NCBI RefSeq assembly: GCF_914767665.1 | Contig: NC_059503.1 | Span: 39,432,001-39,496,000, forward strand | Source of the DNA: Harmonia axyridis | Lineage: Eukaryota > Arthropoda > Insecta > Coleoptera > Coccinellidae | Length of the DNA stretch: 64,000 bases | Direction of reading: 5' to 3' | Part shown: piece by piece, positions 55,471-64,000 of the stretch | How positions within the stretch are numbered: position 1 is the first letter of the stretch | How the letters are laid out: every line of letters starts with the position of its first letter | The notes under the pieces: model-generated | The model's database searches: none | The model's input: the letters and a program-made list of their open reading frames with translations, nothing else | Told to the model about the DNA's origin: nothing | Made by a program: the position numbers and the translations under genes

Positions 55471-55797
55471 TAGTATCTTTCCTAATTCCTTATTCTCATG
55501 ATCTTTCTGCGTCTCTATTGTCTTCTTTCTTTGTTTGTAAACTATTTCCTCAATAGTTCCAATTTCCTGTTCTTCACTGATTTGTTGGTTGGTTTTATAC
55601 CATGGGGCGCCAACCGCTGTTTTGATTACTGTATTTAGCGTATTTTGCATTTGATTCTTATTATTGTCTTTCATATTAAACCAGGTTACCCCTGCATTCG
55701 TTATGCTTGTCATTAGCAATATTTTTATTATCTTCATCTTGTTTTCTAGGGCAATTTTACATTTTGGATTGATCAGCGGGTACAGTCTCCCGTGCAA
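53377..55797 (-). CDS. chimeric 806-codon ORF (LINE A tail + LINE B RT)
   Basis: This continuous frame fuses two elements. Residues 1 to about 109 (MHGRLYPLIN ... HENKELGKIL) are the C-terminal domain of LINE A, including WFNMKDNNKNQMQNTL and KTAVGAPWYKTNQQISEEQE. From about residue 110 on it is the linker and complete reverse transcriptase of LINE B. The join is exactly in frame. The intact RT has all three catalytic Asp (TDFSKAFD and FADD). Whether the product is made is unknown; it has no endonuclease, and the in-frame join is most simply coincidence in a 5'-truncated insertion. Confidence 0.6.
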   Translation of the reverse strand: MHGRLYPLINPKCKIALENKMKIIKILLMTSITNAGVTWFNMKDNNKNQMQNTLNTVIKTAVGAPWYKTNQQISEEQEIGTIEEIVYKQRKKTIETQKDHENKELGKILHIKIRMTDKTKYLFQRTKSKKIGNVHDASDVFNNTVQDVIAKCVPKKKCSSRKYPLWFTKDLIHKIKVKKHYLKMYRKHRLIFYRERFRYFRKSVKLDIESAYRDFILRCQADLESSPSNFWKYINSKRNISRLPGHMCFNDKMLKTPKDILNAFAVNFKSVYVCDNDTQNSNTPFVESLNLGPVLNIGLISEDMIITASKKLKNKFTIGPDDVPVNIVKSHIQLFVQPLRMLYNLIITSGTFPNIWKVSRICPILKSGKKSEIVNYRPIALISVFSKLIEIILSDIIFEHVRTSISEFQHGFVRSRSTVSNLSVFTQHVSKSLDSRNQIDVVYTDFSKAFDRVSHKRLLRKLFKFGLSNVLVSLLESFLTNREYYVEYEGLRSFSFTATSGVPQGSNLGPLLFILFINDILGIICSHKLLFADDLKLFKEVSCVLDCSLLQDDLNRLSRWCVENELPLNIEKCKTMTFTRKLTPITFHYKISNLNLTRVTEARDLGILFDQKLTFSSHIKNITSSAMKTLGFVIRNCKEFSSLKAISTIYQALVRSKLTYCSVVWNPCHKKYIDCIERVQKKFIKFLYFMKHGSYPDRNHSYESLLNEFEFASLRKVREINDLIFLYKIVHNQVDSMALLSSLQFNVPRFTSRSHTTFHIDVPNSYHHFFCPLTTMCRSYNNLRNVDIFFLSLSQFRRSLNHTLRN

Positions 55798-57110
55798 TTG
55801 CCTTGTCTTCTTTCTGTTTTCTTCACTCTGTTAAAGTTCATTCTTTCATCTAAAATTACTCCCAGATGTTTTCTTCCTTTTTCCATTCTATCGTTTGATT
55901 TTCTATTTTGACGTTTTCTGCTTTTTCCTTCTTTACTGTTGTTCCTCCGAAGTAAATTGCAAATGTTTTTTATGTATTTACCAGTTCTTGATGTACTCCA
56001 TCAGTTTATCTAGCTCTATCTGTAACTGCCTAGTAATTGTTTTCCGCATTCTACTGTGATAGTAAATAGCGGAATCATCTGCAAACTGGTCTATCTTGCA
56101 TCTATTCATTTTTGGCATGTCTGCCATGTATAAGTTGAACAACAGCGGTCCTATCACCGATCCTTGGAGAACTCCGGCTTCAATTTCTCTGATAGTCGAA
56201 CTGGTACTATCGATATTCACTGTAAATTTTCTATTTGCCAGGTAGGTTTGTATTCATCTCGTAAGTAAGTTTTTAATTGCTTGATTTTGTATTCGGTCCC
56301 TTCTGGGTGCTTTTCTATTTTTCAATGTTCTGATAATTTCTTCATTTCTTCATAACTCACTTCTTTTGGATCTGCTTTCATTTCATTGTGAACATTTTCT
56401 GTTATTTTTCCATGTATTTCAACTGATTGGTTAAATTGGTCGTCGTTGATTTTTGGATTCGGCTTGAATTGATGTTCCAGTGATTCTGCAAACATTTCTG
56501 CCCAGGGCCGGATTAAACTCTTTTCCGCCCCTAGGCCAAAAACAATTTGCCGCCCCTATGAGTAAAGAGAATCTTAAAAATTAAAATTTTTTAAATACGT
56601 GATTTTCGCAGAAGTTGATAAACACAATTTTCTCGTTCTCTTTGATGCGCTTAACCGCCGACAGTGCCGTCTGCTGTTCGGTTTTAGGGCGGCTCCTTTG
56701 ATTTTCAGATTACCGAGGGGTGTGAAAAATGCAACAATATTTCTATCTTCCATTCAAAAGAATTATACATCGGTAATGGAAAAATGTGCGAAATTTTCGA
56801 AGATGGCTATTTCTACATTTTCGTAGAGGAGTTAAAGAATTTTTTTTTATTATATTTGCCGCCCCTAAAATTGTGCCGCCCCTAGGCCATGGCCTATGTT
56901 GGCCTAGGCGGTAATAGGGCACTGTTTCTGCCTTCTCTTCATTTGTAATAGCTACTCGATTTCCCTCTTCGGTTCTGGTATCTCCGCTTTTCTTCCAGTT
57001 AGTGCGGTCGTCATTTTTCAAAGTGATTGGTCCTCCGTATCTAGTTTTTCCAGCTTCTTGTCCCAGTCTTCGTTGGTCATCAATTAAATGAGGATGCCTG
57101 GGTTCAATCG
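55470..57110 (-). pseudogene. LINE A (Jockey-like) remnant
   Basis: The LINE into which B is fused. On the - strand from about 57110: linker (DQRRLGQEAGKTRYGGPIT), interruption by a 422-bp hAT element, linker continuation (FAESLEHQFKPNPKINDDQF) and the start of RT (broken near 56320), a gap, then EAGVLQGSVIGPLLFNLYMA and QFADDSAIYYHSR (55978-56220, FADD present), then the C-terminal domain that enters the chimeric frame. The NYRPIS and first Asp blocks are absent, so there is an internal deletion near 56240-56320. It is inactive. Confidence 0.75.
56503..56924. mobile_element. hAT-type MITE with 8-bp TSD
   Basis: A 422-bp non-coding element starts CAGGGCCGGATTAA and ends with the complement of CAGTGCCCTATTAC. 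It is flanked by the perfect 8-base duplication TTTCTGCC (56495-56502 and 56925-56932). An 8-bp duplication with CAG...CTG ends is diagnostic for hAT. Subterminal regions repeat CCGCCCCTAGGCC several times in both orientations. Its insertion splits LINE A. Confidence 0.9.
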
Positions 57111-57297
57111 ATACAGTCGGCAAAATATTGTTTGAACCCAGGAATTCTTATTTTATGTGTTCAAAGTTTGGGACAAGCATATTGGTTATTATGTTTCTAT
57201 GTATTTCATTGACTTGAAAAAGTCCTCAAATAAACATCTCTTCGTGAACCATAGCGTATTATTAGTTCCTTAGAACCGAAATAACTTCCTTGAATCT

Positions 57298-58860
57298 TAC
57301 CTATGAACGAAATTGATTATATATTTAAAATAGTTAATATATTTTTCGATATTCATTCATTTTCTGTTTGTGATTTTTGTGAAATTGAATGTTTTATCAT
57401 GGTGAAGAAATATGGTGTCCGTAAAATACTCAACTGATGCCTTTGGCCTAGCAATGGCCAACCGGTAAGCAAGACTTAGTAGCATATACTGTGAATAATC
57501 CAGAATTTACTATTCAGCCAAATAAACGATGGACATTAATAATAAGCACGTGAGAAGCGTTTGTACTCTCCCTCTTCATCAAATTCTCAACCTCTGCTGA
57601 AGCTTCATACTACGTCCCGTTAGACATCCAGGCATCAATAAAGAGTTCGATTTTCTGAATTCAACATGTATGCGTTCTCTAGTTCAGAATATTCAGGAGT
57701 TATTTGATAGATATAAAAATTATACAATTTAGGATTAATTTCGATTTCATGATGTATGCGTAACGGAAACCAGCATTCACCATCTTCGCTCAACCATTAT
57801 TCTCTGCTAAGATTTGCATATGTCAATCTAACCGAATTGCTAATGGTGATAATGTTGGAATTTGCGATGCAATTCGACTCAGCTATGTTGCAGCCCAATC
57901 AATCACAAGATGATTTACTTCAGTCATTTACATCTGTGACGTGGTTTATGTTGAGTGGTGACCTCTGAATGACTGAAACTCATTTCAATGAGGGTGATGT
58001 AGGCTTTTTATGAAGAATTATGTTAGTAAATAATGAATTAATGAAAAGGGTTCGTTGGGATATCTATTCTTACAGGGATATCACATATCATAAGAAACGA
58101 ATAGACTCCTGCCCACTGCAGATTCCAGATGTTTTCTGATCCGAGAAGCTGAAAACTAAAGAAAGATCCATGGCTCACTGCCCTCTTATAACTCTCAAGC
58201 GCCAAGCGAATTGAAGGATGAGGGAATACCAATCGAATGAGACAATAGAATTCATACCATTTAGTCAGAAAAACTATATTGAATTCACAACTTCTGGTTA
58301 AAGAATGTTTTGATGTCTACACGGAAAGCTTGTCGAATCCATAAATAGTACAATGGATAATCAAACAGATAGACCAATACTTTTAACAAAACGAACCACT
58401 TACTTATTACCGAAAGGTTTCCGAAACACAGAGGATCCAATGAAATCCATACTAATAACATGCCTACCAACAATGTACAAAATCGTCACATCATATTCAT
58501 CATCTCGTATTTTCAAACAATGCGAGAAAAATAGAATATCTACTATATATAGTAGATATTCTAAATTTTTTAAAAATTTTTTTTTTTTTTTACTGTATAT
58601 ATACAGTATAATGGATTCTCCAAGAATGCACTAGGATCGAAGGAACAATCTAGAAATAGATTCAATCTATTGCAACCGAACCTTCAAAAAACACAGAAAT
58701 ATTTTTATATTTCATTTCAAGAAGGCTGGCTGACAAAAATTCGTTAATATACAAGATCGATTCCATTATAATGAACTTCCTGAATTATGCAATCTGCAAT
58801 TCCTCAAGCCTTTTACGGTTATGCCTGATGCTGAATCCTCTCTCTTAACACCTGAACGCT
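57298..58860. other. non-coding; strong palindromes near 58.55 kb
   Basis: No gene was recognised. At 58533-58562 there is a perfect 30-base palindrome centred on TACTATATATAGTA, followed by an AT-rich run and a second palindrome ACTGTATATATACAGT at about 58592-58607. Confidence 0.5.
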
Positions 58861-60175
58861 ACCTAAACAGGTTTCAACATCAGTGACAATAGTTAGACTA
58901 CCAGCTTCAATGTGCCATTATTGGCTATACATGAATGATTCAAATTTAAAAACTAATAACCGACAACAAGAACCTCCTGGAAGTTTTGATAGAACTACTG
59001 AAAATAGTTACATAGTTTTTCGGTATATAGTTTCATGGAGCAAGAATGATCTAAATCCTGCAACGCCAAATGAGGACTATGATGACAAAAATTAACATGC
59101 ATAGTAGCATTGAGAGTTCGACACTACCGAGGAATAAAGGAGGCAGGAGTCTGCTGGATATCACCAAACTTGCCCATGTGCAAAGAGAAAATCTACAAAA
59201 ATATTTAAAAGACCAAGCAAGTATGTCGGAGGTCTATCAAACATTGTGTGAAGTTTAATCTTCTACGCTGATAGACTAAGTTTAGAAACATACATATACA
59301 CACCTTGAGATAAACAAAGTTTTAATAGCCGTATACGCAAATGACACTGCTATAATGGCTAGGTCTAGAATTCTCCGACTGATAAGTGACAACTCAGGAC
59401 GACGTAAGCCGTCTGAAAGAATGGTCTAGTAAATGACTAATCAAAGTGAATCCATAAAAGAGCGCTGCTCTTCTCTTGCCATTAACATTGATTAAACTGC
59501 TCGGCCAAGTCCAAATGTACGGATGTGATATCCACAGCGAATTCCAAGTGAAATACTTGGAAGTCATCTCATTCAACCAACACCTGGACGATGCCATTCG
59601 AAAGAATAAAATTGGGCTTGCCAAACTGTCTTCACTGCTTTCTCGTCATATCAAAATGTCAAAATTCAGAACAAACTTATGCTGTATAAAACCATGGTAA
59701 CTTATCCTTCAACGTGTTGTGCTACCGCACCCTTCGCGACAAAGTTCAATTAGTAACAAAATTCAGAATACATTTTTAAGGAGTGTTCAAAGCATCCTGG
59801 TCTGTTCGTTATACCCACCCCTATCGTGAGGCCAACCTTCTACTTTTCAAGGAAATTTTTTCATGAAAGCTCTTAAAACTCTTGGGAAGGAAATCACCCC
59901 CATCACAGAGAATCCCTCGACTATGACGAATCTTCCACCAGGTACAAGAGTCCAAAGCTTGCACTTTCGATGACCACTCTGGTTTATTCGCAATAACTAA
60001 CTTCTTCTTCTTCTTCTTCATCGTAAGTTAGGACGACGAGGAATAACTAACTTCATTGGAAAAATTTCTTCATGGAATCACTTTAAAAACTTTCCATAGG
60101 TTACCGATTATCATACAATCCCTCGACTACGACGAATCTTCCATCAGATACAAGAGTCCGAAGTGCATTTCGATG
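58861..60175 (+). pseudogene. LINE RT remnant with tandem duplication
   Basis: + strand LINE remains. At 59070-59258 a frame reads TLPRNKGGRSLLDITKLAHV, the C-terminal part of an RT-type ORF from one element. From about 59310 another, Jockey-like, shows VYANDTAIMARSR (a mutated FADD, with Asn for the first Asp), VKYLEVISFNQHLDD, and C-terminal sequence full of stops. The last 120 bases of the coding tail (about 59840-59975) are repeated, diverged, at about 60056-60175 with a short CTT/TTC microsatellite between them. The copy is inactive. Confidence 0.6.
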
Positions 60176-60599
60176 ACCGTTGCCTTCGAGGGCGACACAG
60201 CAAATTTAGCGATCTTCCAACTTTTCGATACCATTTTTGTAGTACGATTTGTCTTTCGCTTCAAAATAGGCCTCAGTTTCGGCAATTACTTCTTCATTGG
60301 TGCTAAATTTCTTTACAGCGTTCATTCTTTTGAGGTCTGACAACAGGAAAAAGTCGCTGAAGGCCAGATCTGGCGAATAGGGTGGATGAAGAAACAATTC
60401 GAAGCCTACAATTTATGCAATTTTGCTATTGTTTTCATTGATGTGTCACACGGCGCAATGTCTTGATGAAACATTAACTTTTTTTTTCTTGAAATGGTGC
60501 CGTTTTTTAACGATTTCATCCTTTAAACCAGCCATACTCAACCTTTTTCCACCTCGGGCCACATAATTGCTACTGTTCATTCTTGCGGGCCGCAGTAAT

Positions 60600-60830
60600 T
60601 TACCTAGTTGTAAAACTAGCTTTAGCCCGCGCGGTTTTCGTTTATCGCGCATAATCAAAACTTTTTTTTTTAAATCGGTTACAAAGTAGCCTTAGTCCTT
60701 TCCTAAGCACTAGAAGTTTCTGTCTGTGAACCAAATTTTATCAAAATCAATTCCTTGGGTTATGCGTCAAAGCGTAACAGACAGGCAGATTACGTTTTTT
60801 GCATTTGTAATATTAGTAGGGAATGCGAAA
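60600..60830. repeat. possible extra repeat inside hAT
   Basis: A stretch from TTTAGCCCGCGCGG to TTTGTAATATTAGTAGGGA has the look of a widespread arthropod repeat (AAATCGGTT ... CAGACAGGCAGATT ... TAATATTAGTA). Identity could not be established; it may be part of the hAT interior. Confidence 0.3.
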
Positions 60831-61192
60831 ATAAAAATATACAGGGTGTTAGGGAAACGCTCCCAACAACGAAAACGGGATACTATTGACGATTTTAAGA
60901 AAATTTTAAAAATTTTCATTATCGCAATTTTTCATTTCGGTAGATATCATAATTTCTAAACCCTTTTATTAGCATAATTCACGCAATAATGCTAATAAGA
61001 GGTTTTAAAAATCATGGTACTGACCAGAAAAAAAATTACATGATAATATGACAATTTAACCGTATAATCAGCTAAAAAAACGCACCCAAGAATCCATAGA
61101 AATGAAAACTACAAGAGCAAAAACGCGAGATAAGGTATTCTCGCTAAGAAGATTAGGTATAGTATGTACATAAAGAATCCATTGTTTATAAC

Positions 61193-62131
61193 GGGTGTTT
61201 TTTTTCGAGGTATATAACTTTAAGTTGGCATTACTGTTCAAGATGGCGACTGATTTAACAGCTGTCAAGTGATTTATTCTCAGTTTGGTTTGGCAATTCA
61301 TCATGAATAGACTCACGCCTGAATAACGCTTACAAATAGTGCAATTTTATTTCGAAAATAATGGTTCTGTGCGGAATAGGTATCGCGCACTACGTCCATT
61401 TCATTTTGTTAAGGGATGAAGCGCACTTCTGGTTGAATGGCTACGTCTACAAACAAAACTGCCGCATTTGGAGTGAAGCTAATCCTCAAGTGTATGTCAA
61501 AACCCCGTGACATCCAGAAAAACTGACTGTTTGGTGCGCTTTATGGGCTGGTGGAATCATTGGTCCGTACTTCTTCAAAAACGATGATGCCCAGAACGTT
61601 ACAGTCAATGGTGATCGGTATAGAGCCGTGATTACTAACTTTTTCATTCCTGAATTGAACAACCATGATGTCCAGGAGCTGTGGTTCCAACAAGACGGCG
61701 CAACATGTCACACAGCTCGTGTCACAATCGATTTATTGAAAGACAAGTTTGGTGACCGCCTAATTCCACGTTTGGACCTGTGAATTGGCCTCCAAGATTT
61801 TGTGATTTAACACAGCTAGACTACTTTCTGTGGGGCTATGTAGAGTCATTGGTCTATATGCGGATAAGCCACAAACCCTTGACCATTTGGAAGACAACAT
61901 TCGCCTTGTTATTGCCGATATACGGCCACAAATGTTGGAGAAAGTCTTCGAAAATTGGACGTCCAGATTGGACTACATCCGAGCCAGCCGTGGCGGTCAT
62001 ATGCCAGAAATCATATTTAAAATGTAATGCCACAAGATTATCTTGCGGATAAATAAAATTCATGTCAATCGAATAACCCATAGTTGTTTTATTGCATTTT
62101 AAAGTTCTATAGCTTTAAAAAAAAACACCCC
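61193..62131 (+). mobile_element. mariner-like element nested in hAT
   Basis: The ends GGGTGTTTTTTTTCGAGGTAT and the complement of GGGTGTTTTTTTTTAAAGCTAT form terminal inverted repeats of about 30 bases with mismatches. The + strand interior is a deleted transposase: the start MNRLTPE at 61302, FYFENNGSVRNRYRALRPF, then a jump over most of the N-terminal half to LRDEAHFWLNGYVYKQNCRI (first Asp), LTVWCALWAGGIIGPYFFKN, WFQQDGATCHTARVTIDLL (second Asp), and CDLTQLDYFLWG with MPEIIFKM at the end (TAA at about 62026). Stops and a frameshift near 61780 inactivate it. Confidence 0.85.
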
Positions 62132-63200
62132 TTATTATGGATATAGTGTTCTGTGTGTACGCAATAAAGGAGAAAACAAAGGTAAATGAGTGAATATTGA
62201 TACCGTTATTTTTGCGTAATTTCGAAACTTCATTTGTGATACTATTGTGAAAATTGTAATACTGGACTAGGCTGTTGCTCGGGCCGCATAAAAAGAGGCA
62301 AAGGGCCGCACGTTGAGTATGGCTGCTTTAAACGATCCAATAACGCTAAATAATAATAACTGTTTATGGTCTGCCCCTTTGGAGGTAATCAATGAATATT
62401 ATACCTTGCGCATCCCAGAATACTGATGCCATAACCTTGCCAGCTGACTGTTTTGTTTTTCCTCGCTATGGATTCGGTTCATCGTGTGCAGTCCACTCAG
62501 ATGACTGTCAATTGGACTTACTCATATGAAATTATGGAGCCATGTTTCATCCAATGTCACATATCGACGCAAAAATTCAGGTTTATTGCACTTAAACACT
62601 GCTCAGAATCATTAACACGTTGTTGCTTTTGATCGTTCGATTTTGAGTTCGCGCGACACCCATTTTGCAAAAAGCTTTTTCATGTACGAATAATCGTGAA
62701 TGATATGATGTACACGTTCAGATGATATCTTCACAATGTCTGCTATCTCGATCAATTTCATTTTGCGGTCATTCAAAATTATTTTGTGAACTTTTTTGAT
62801 TTTTTCGTCGGTGACAGCCTCTTTTGGACATCGACTGCGTTCGCCGTCTTCGGTGCTCAATTCACCACGTATAAACTTAGTGTACCAATCAATGATGGTT
62901 GATTTTCCTGGTGCAGACCCCGGAAACTCTTTATCAAGCCAAGATTTCAATTTGACTGTATTTTTTCCCTCCAAAAAGCAATATTTTATCAGCACACGAC
63001 ATTTTTTTTCCACATCTTTTTTCAAATAACAAAAGAAGCTACACTCACAACGCAATTTTTCACAAATTAATGGTCAGACTGCTGTTAAATTTTGACACGT
63101 ATCGTTTGAAGATTGGTACTCACTGAAAATCTTATAGGTTTAATACTAGCATTGCCATCTGTGCTTCAGACTGGGGACTTTTCAATTGGCCTTATAAGAT

Positions 63201-64000
63201 GGAGCAGTATCAACAGAGTAAATCGCAAGGTTTGCGCATGGAGATGATGTTATTGGTTATAAAATATTATATTATGTTGTGTTGAAAGCAAATAAACTTT
63301 AATATTATTATTATTATCAAACGATCATAAATCCCATCCCTTCGTCGTCTCAACCAGACTCTCAATGGAATGTGAATATCAATTGTAAATTGATGATTTG
63401 TATATCCGTTTCACAGAATAGTAAGGAAGAAAATTTGTGGCTCTAGTTGTTGATTTATATTTAATGTTAAGATGTATATTTTATTTATAGAACACCAACT
63501 GTACGATTACCTATGTGAATTATCTTTATTTTGACTCCAGACGTACAGTACGTCTTCTCATTCGAAGAATTTATTCGCGAATTTGTTATTTTGCTCTGTC
63601 TTATAATTGAATAGAACATAGTCACGGGAGACCGTCCAACCATTGGTGAAAAATTAACAGTTATAAGTAATACAACGAACAACATATTTGATATCGAAAT
63701 TTTATGAGAAAACATGATCAAATGATTAGTAATTTTTGTATATAGACATCGTATTCGAGAAATTATCTCAAAGTTTTGCGGTCAGTGGGTAGGTACCTAT
63801 AGTGCCCAAGTTCAGAAAGCTGCATGGATATAAAATGCTGCAATGAGTTTCAAGAAAACTCAATGCTACCAAATAAGATTGAAATAGCTCTGACAGTCCC
63901 TGAATAAATTTCTGGACAGACGCTCAGATTGTTTCGTTCGAATTTTGAATTTCTCACATTCTCTAACTTCCCTCTGACCATGAAATATCTGTCAATAGAA
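63201..64000. other. non-coding; (ATT)n tail at 63300
   Basis: A GCAAATAAACTTTAATATTATT-type tail at about 63285-63318 resembles the retroelement end at 18.2 kb in the opposite orientation, which suggests a LINE or SINE 3' end immediately to the left. After that nothing is recognised up to the window end. Confidence 0.4.

Larger units (their letters stand above)
53045..57297. repeat. distant inverted 26-bp repeat flanking LINEs
   Basis: The sequence AAGGAAGTATTTCGGTTCTA within 53045-53071 is present as its complement within 57271-57297, extending to 26 bases with a one-base length difference. The pair encloses two LINEs and a hAT element. It could be the terminal repeats of a larger element that was later filled with LINEs; no target duplication is evident. 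Confidence 0.45.
60529..62325. mobile_element. hAT-type element with 8-bp TSD
   Basis: The element starts CAGCCATACTCAACC and ends with the complement of CAGCCATACTCAACG, with the perfect 8-base duplication CTTTAAAC on both sides (60521-60528 and 62326-62333). Subterminal GCGGGCCGC/GGGCCGCA motifs occur at both ends. It carries no hAT transposase, so it is non-autonomous. Its 1.8-kb length is partly due to a mariner-like element inserted inside (61193-62131). It interrupts the surrounding mariner transposase. Confidence 0.92.
60176..63200 (-). mobile_element. mariner element split by a hAT insertion
   Basis: A mariner-family (DD34D type) element in reverse orientation. The right part, 62334-63055, gives the N-terminal helix-turn-helix region (VLIKYCFLEGKNTVKLKSWL ... 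SSERVHHIIHDYSYMKKLFA) and the first Asp block (VTLDETWLHNF-like, about 62540). The left part, 60176-60520, gives the second Asp region (FHQDIAPC), HPPYSPDLAFSDFFLLSDLK (third Asp) and FSTNEEVIAETEAYFEAKDK. The 1.8-kb hAT element at 60529-62325 lies between. Several stops are present. The right terminal region is near 63170-63198 (CTGGGGACTTTTCAATTGGCC); no matching left end was found, so that side is probably truncated at the LINE junction. Confidence 0.8.

Noticed and set aside
1..64000. CRISPR array, bacterial operon or viral genome
   Set aside because: No regularly spaced identical repeats, no prokaryotic gene organisation and no viral structural gene set were seen; tandem repeats present are microsatellites or single duplications.

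Overview
This is AT-rich (roughly two-thirds A+T by eye) nuclear DNA from an insect. A beetle is my best guess, but that rests only on general resemblance. The evidence is spliced coding exons with GT/AG boundaries, a eukaryotic ribosomal protein gene with an AATAAA signal, and a dense load of insect-type LINEs, Tc1/mariner, hAT and other transposons. There is no operon structure, no CRISPR array and no bacterial gene.

Only two host loci are well supported. The first is the 3' part of a sugar transporter gene of the facilitated trehalose transporter (Tret1-like, MFS) family on the + strand: one internal exon (687-873) followed by two homologous, phase-compatible terminal exons (3840-4333 and 10781-11241), each with its own stop and polyadenylation signals. 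No second copy of the upstream exon lies between them, so they look like alternative 3' ends or a truncated tandem duplicate. The second is an intact ribosomal protein L27 gene on the - strand (26366-26773).

The rest is mostly mobile DNA in various states of decay. 0-12 kb: transporter exons, a Tc1 remnant, a MITE-like repeat, two LINE fragments and a sharply bounded PIF/Harbinger-type MITE (9632-10067). 12-16 kb: an RTE-type LINE with a tRNA-derived SINE inserted in it, then another RT fragment. 17-25 kb: a repeat family present as an inverted pair, a non-autonomous element with long terminal inverted repeats (19323-20862), hairpins, a decayed Crypton-type tyrosine recombinase (about 22.84-23.80 kb) and a Tc1 derivative with about 120-bp terminal repeats. 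26-29 kb: RpL27 and, immediately upstream, a 5'-truncated Jockey-like LINE with a clean 10-bp target duplication. 29.4-33.1 kb: nested foldbacks, including two 0.9-kb inverted arms. 33-38 kb: several overlapping + strand LINE remnants. 38.5-40.1 kb: a nearly complete Tc1-like transposon. 42.6-43.2 kb: a TA microsatellite, a LINE fragment and a perfect 23-bp hairpin. 45-51.6 kb: LINE fragments and two foldback transposons. 53-57.3 kb: two LINEs fused into one 806-codon frame plus a small hAT element with an 8-bp duplication. 58.9-63.2 kb: a LINE remnant and a three-level nest (mariner split by hAT, which holds another mariner-like element).

There is no sign of a multi-gene host system. The less ordinary observations are the duplicated transporter terminal exon, the Crypton-like recombinase with recognisable catalytic positions, and several long foldback structures that could form double-stranded RNA if transcribed. 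All assignments are by eye; no search was run.
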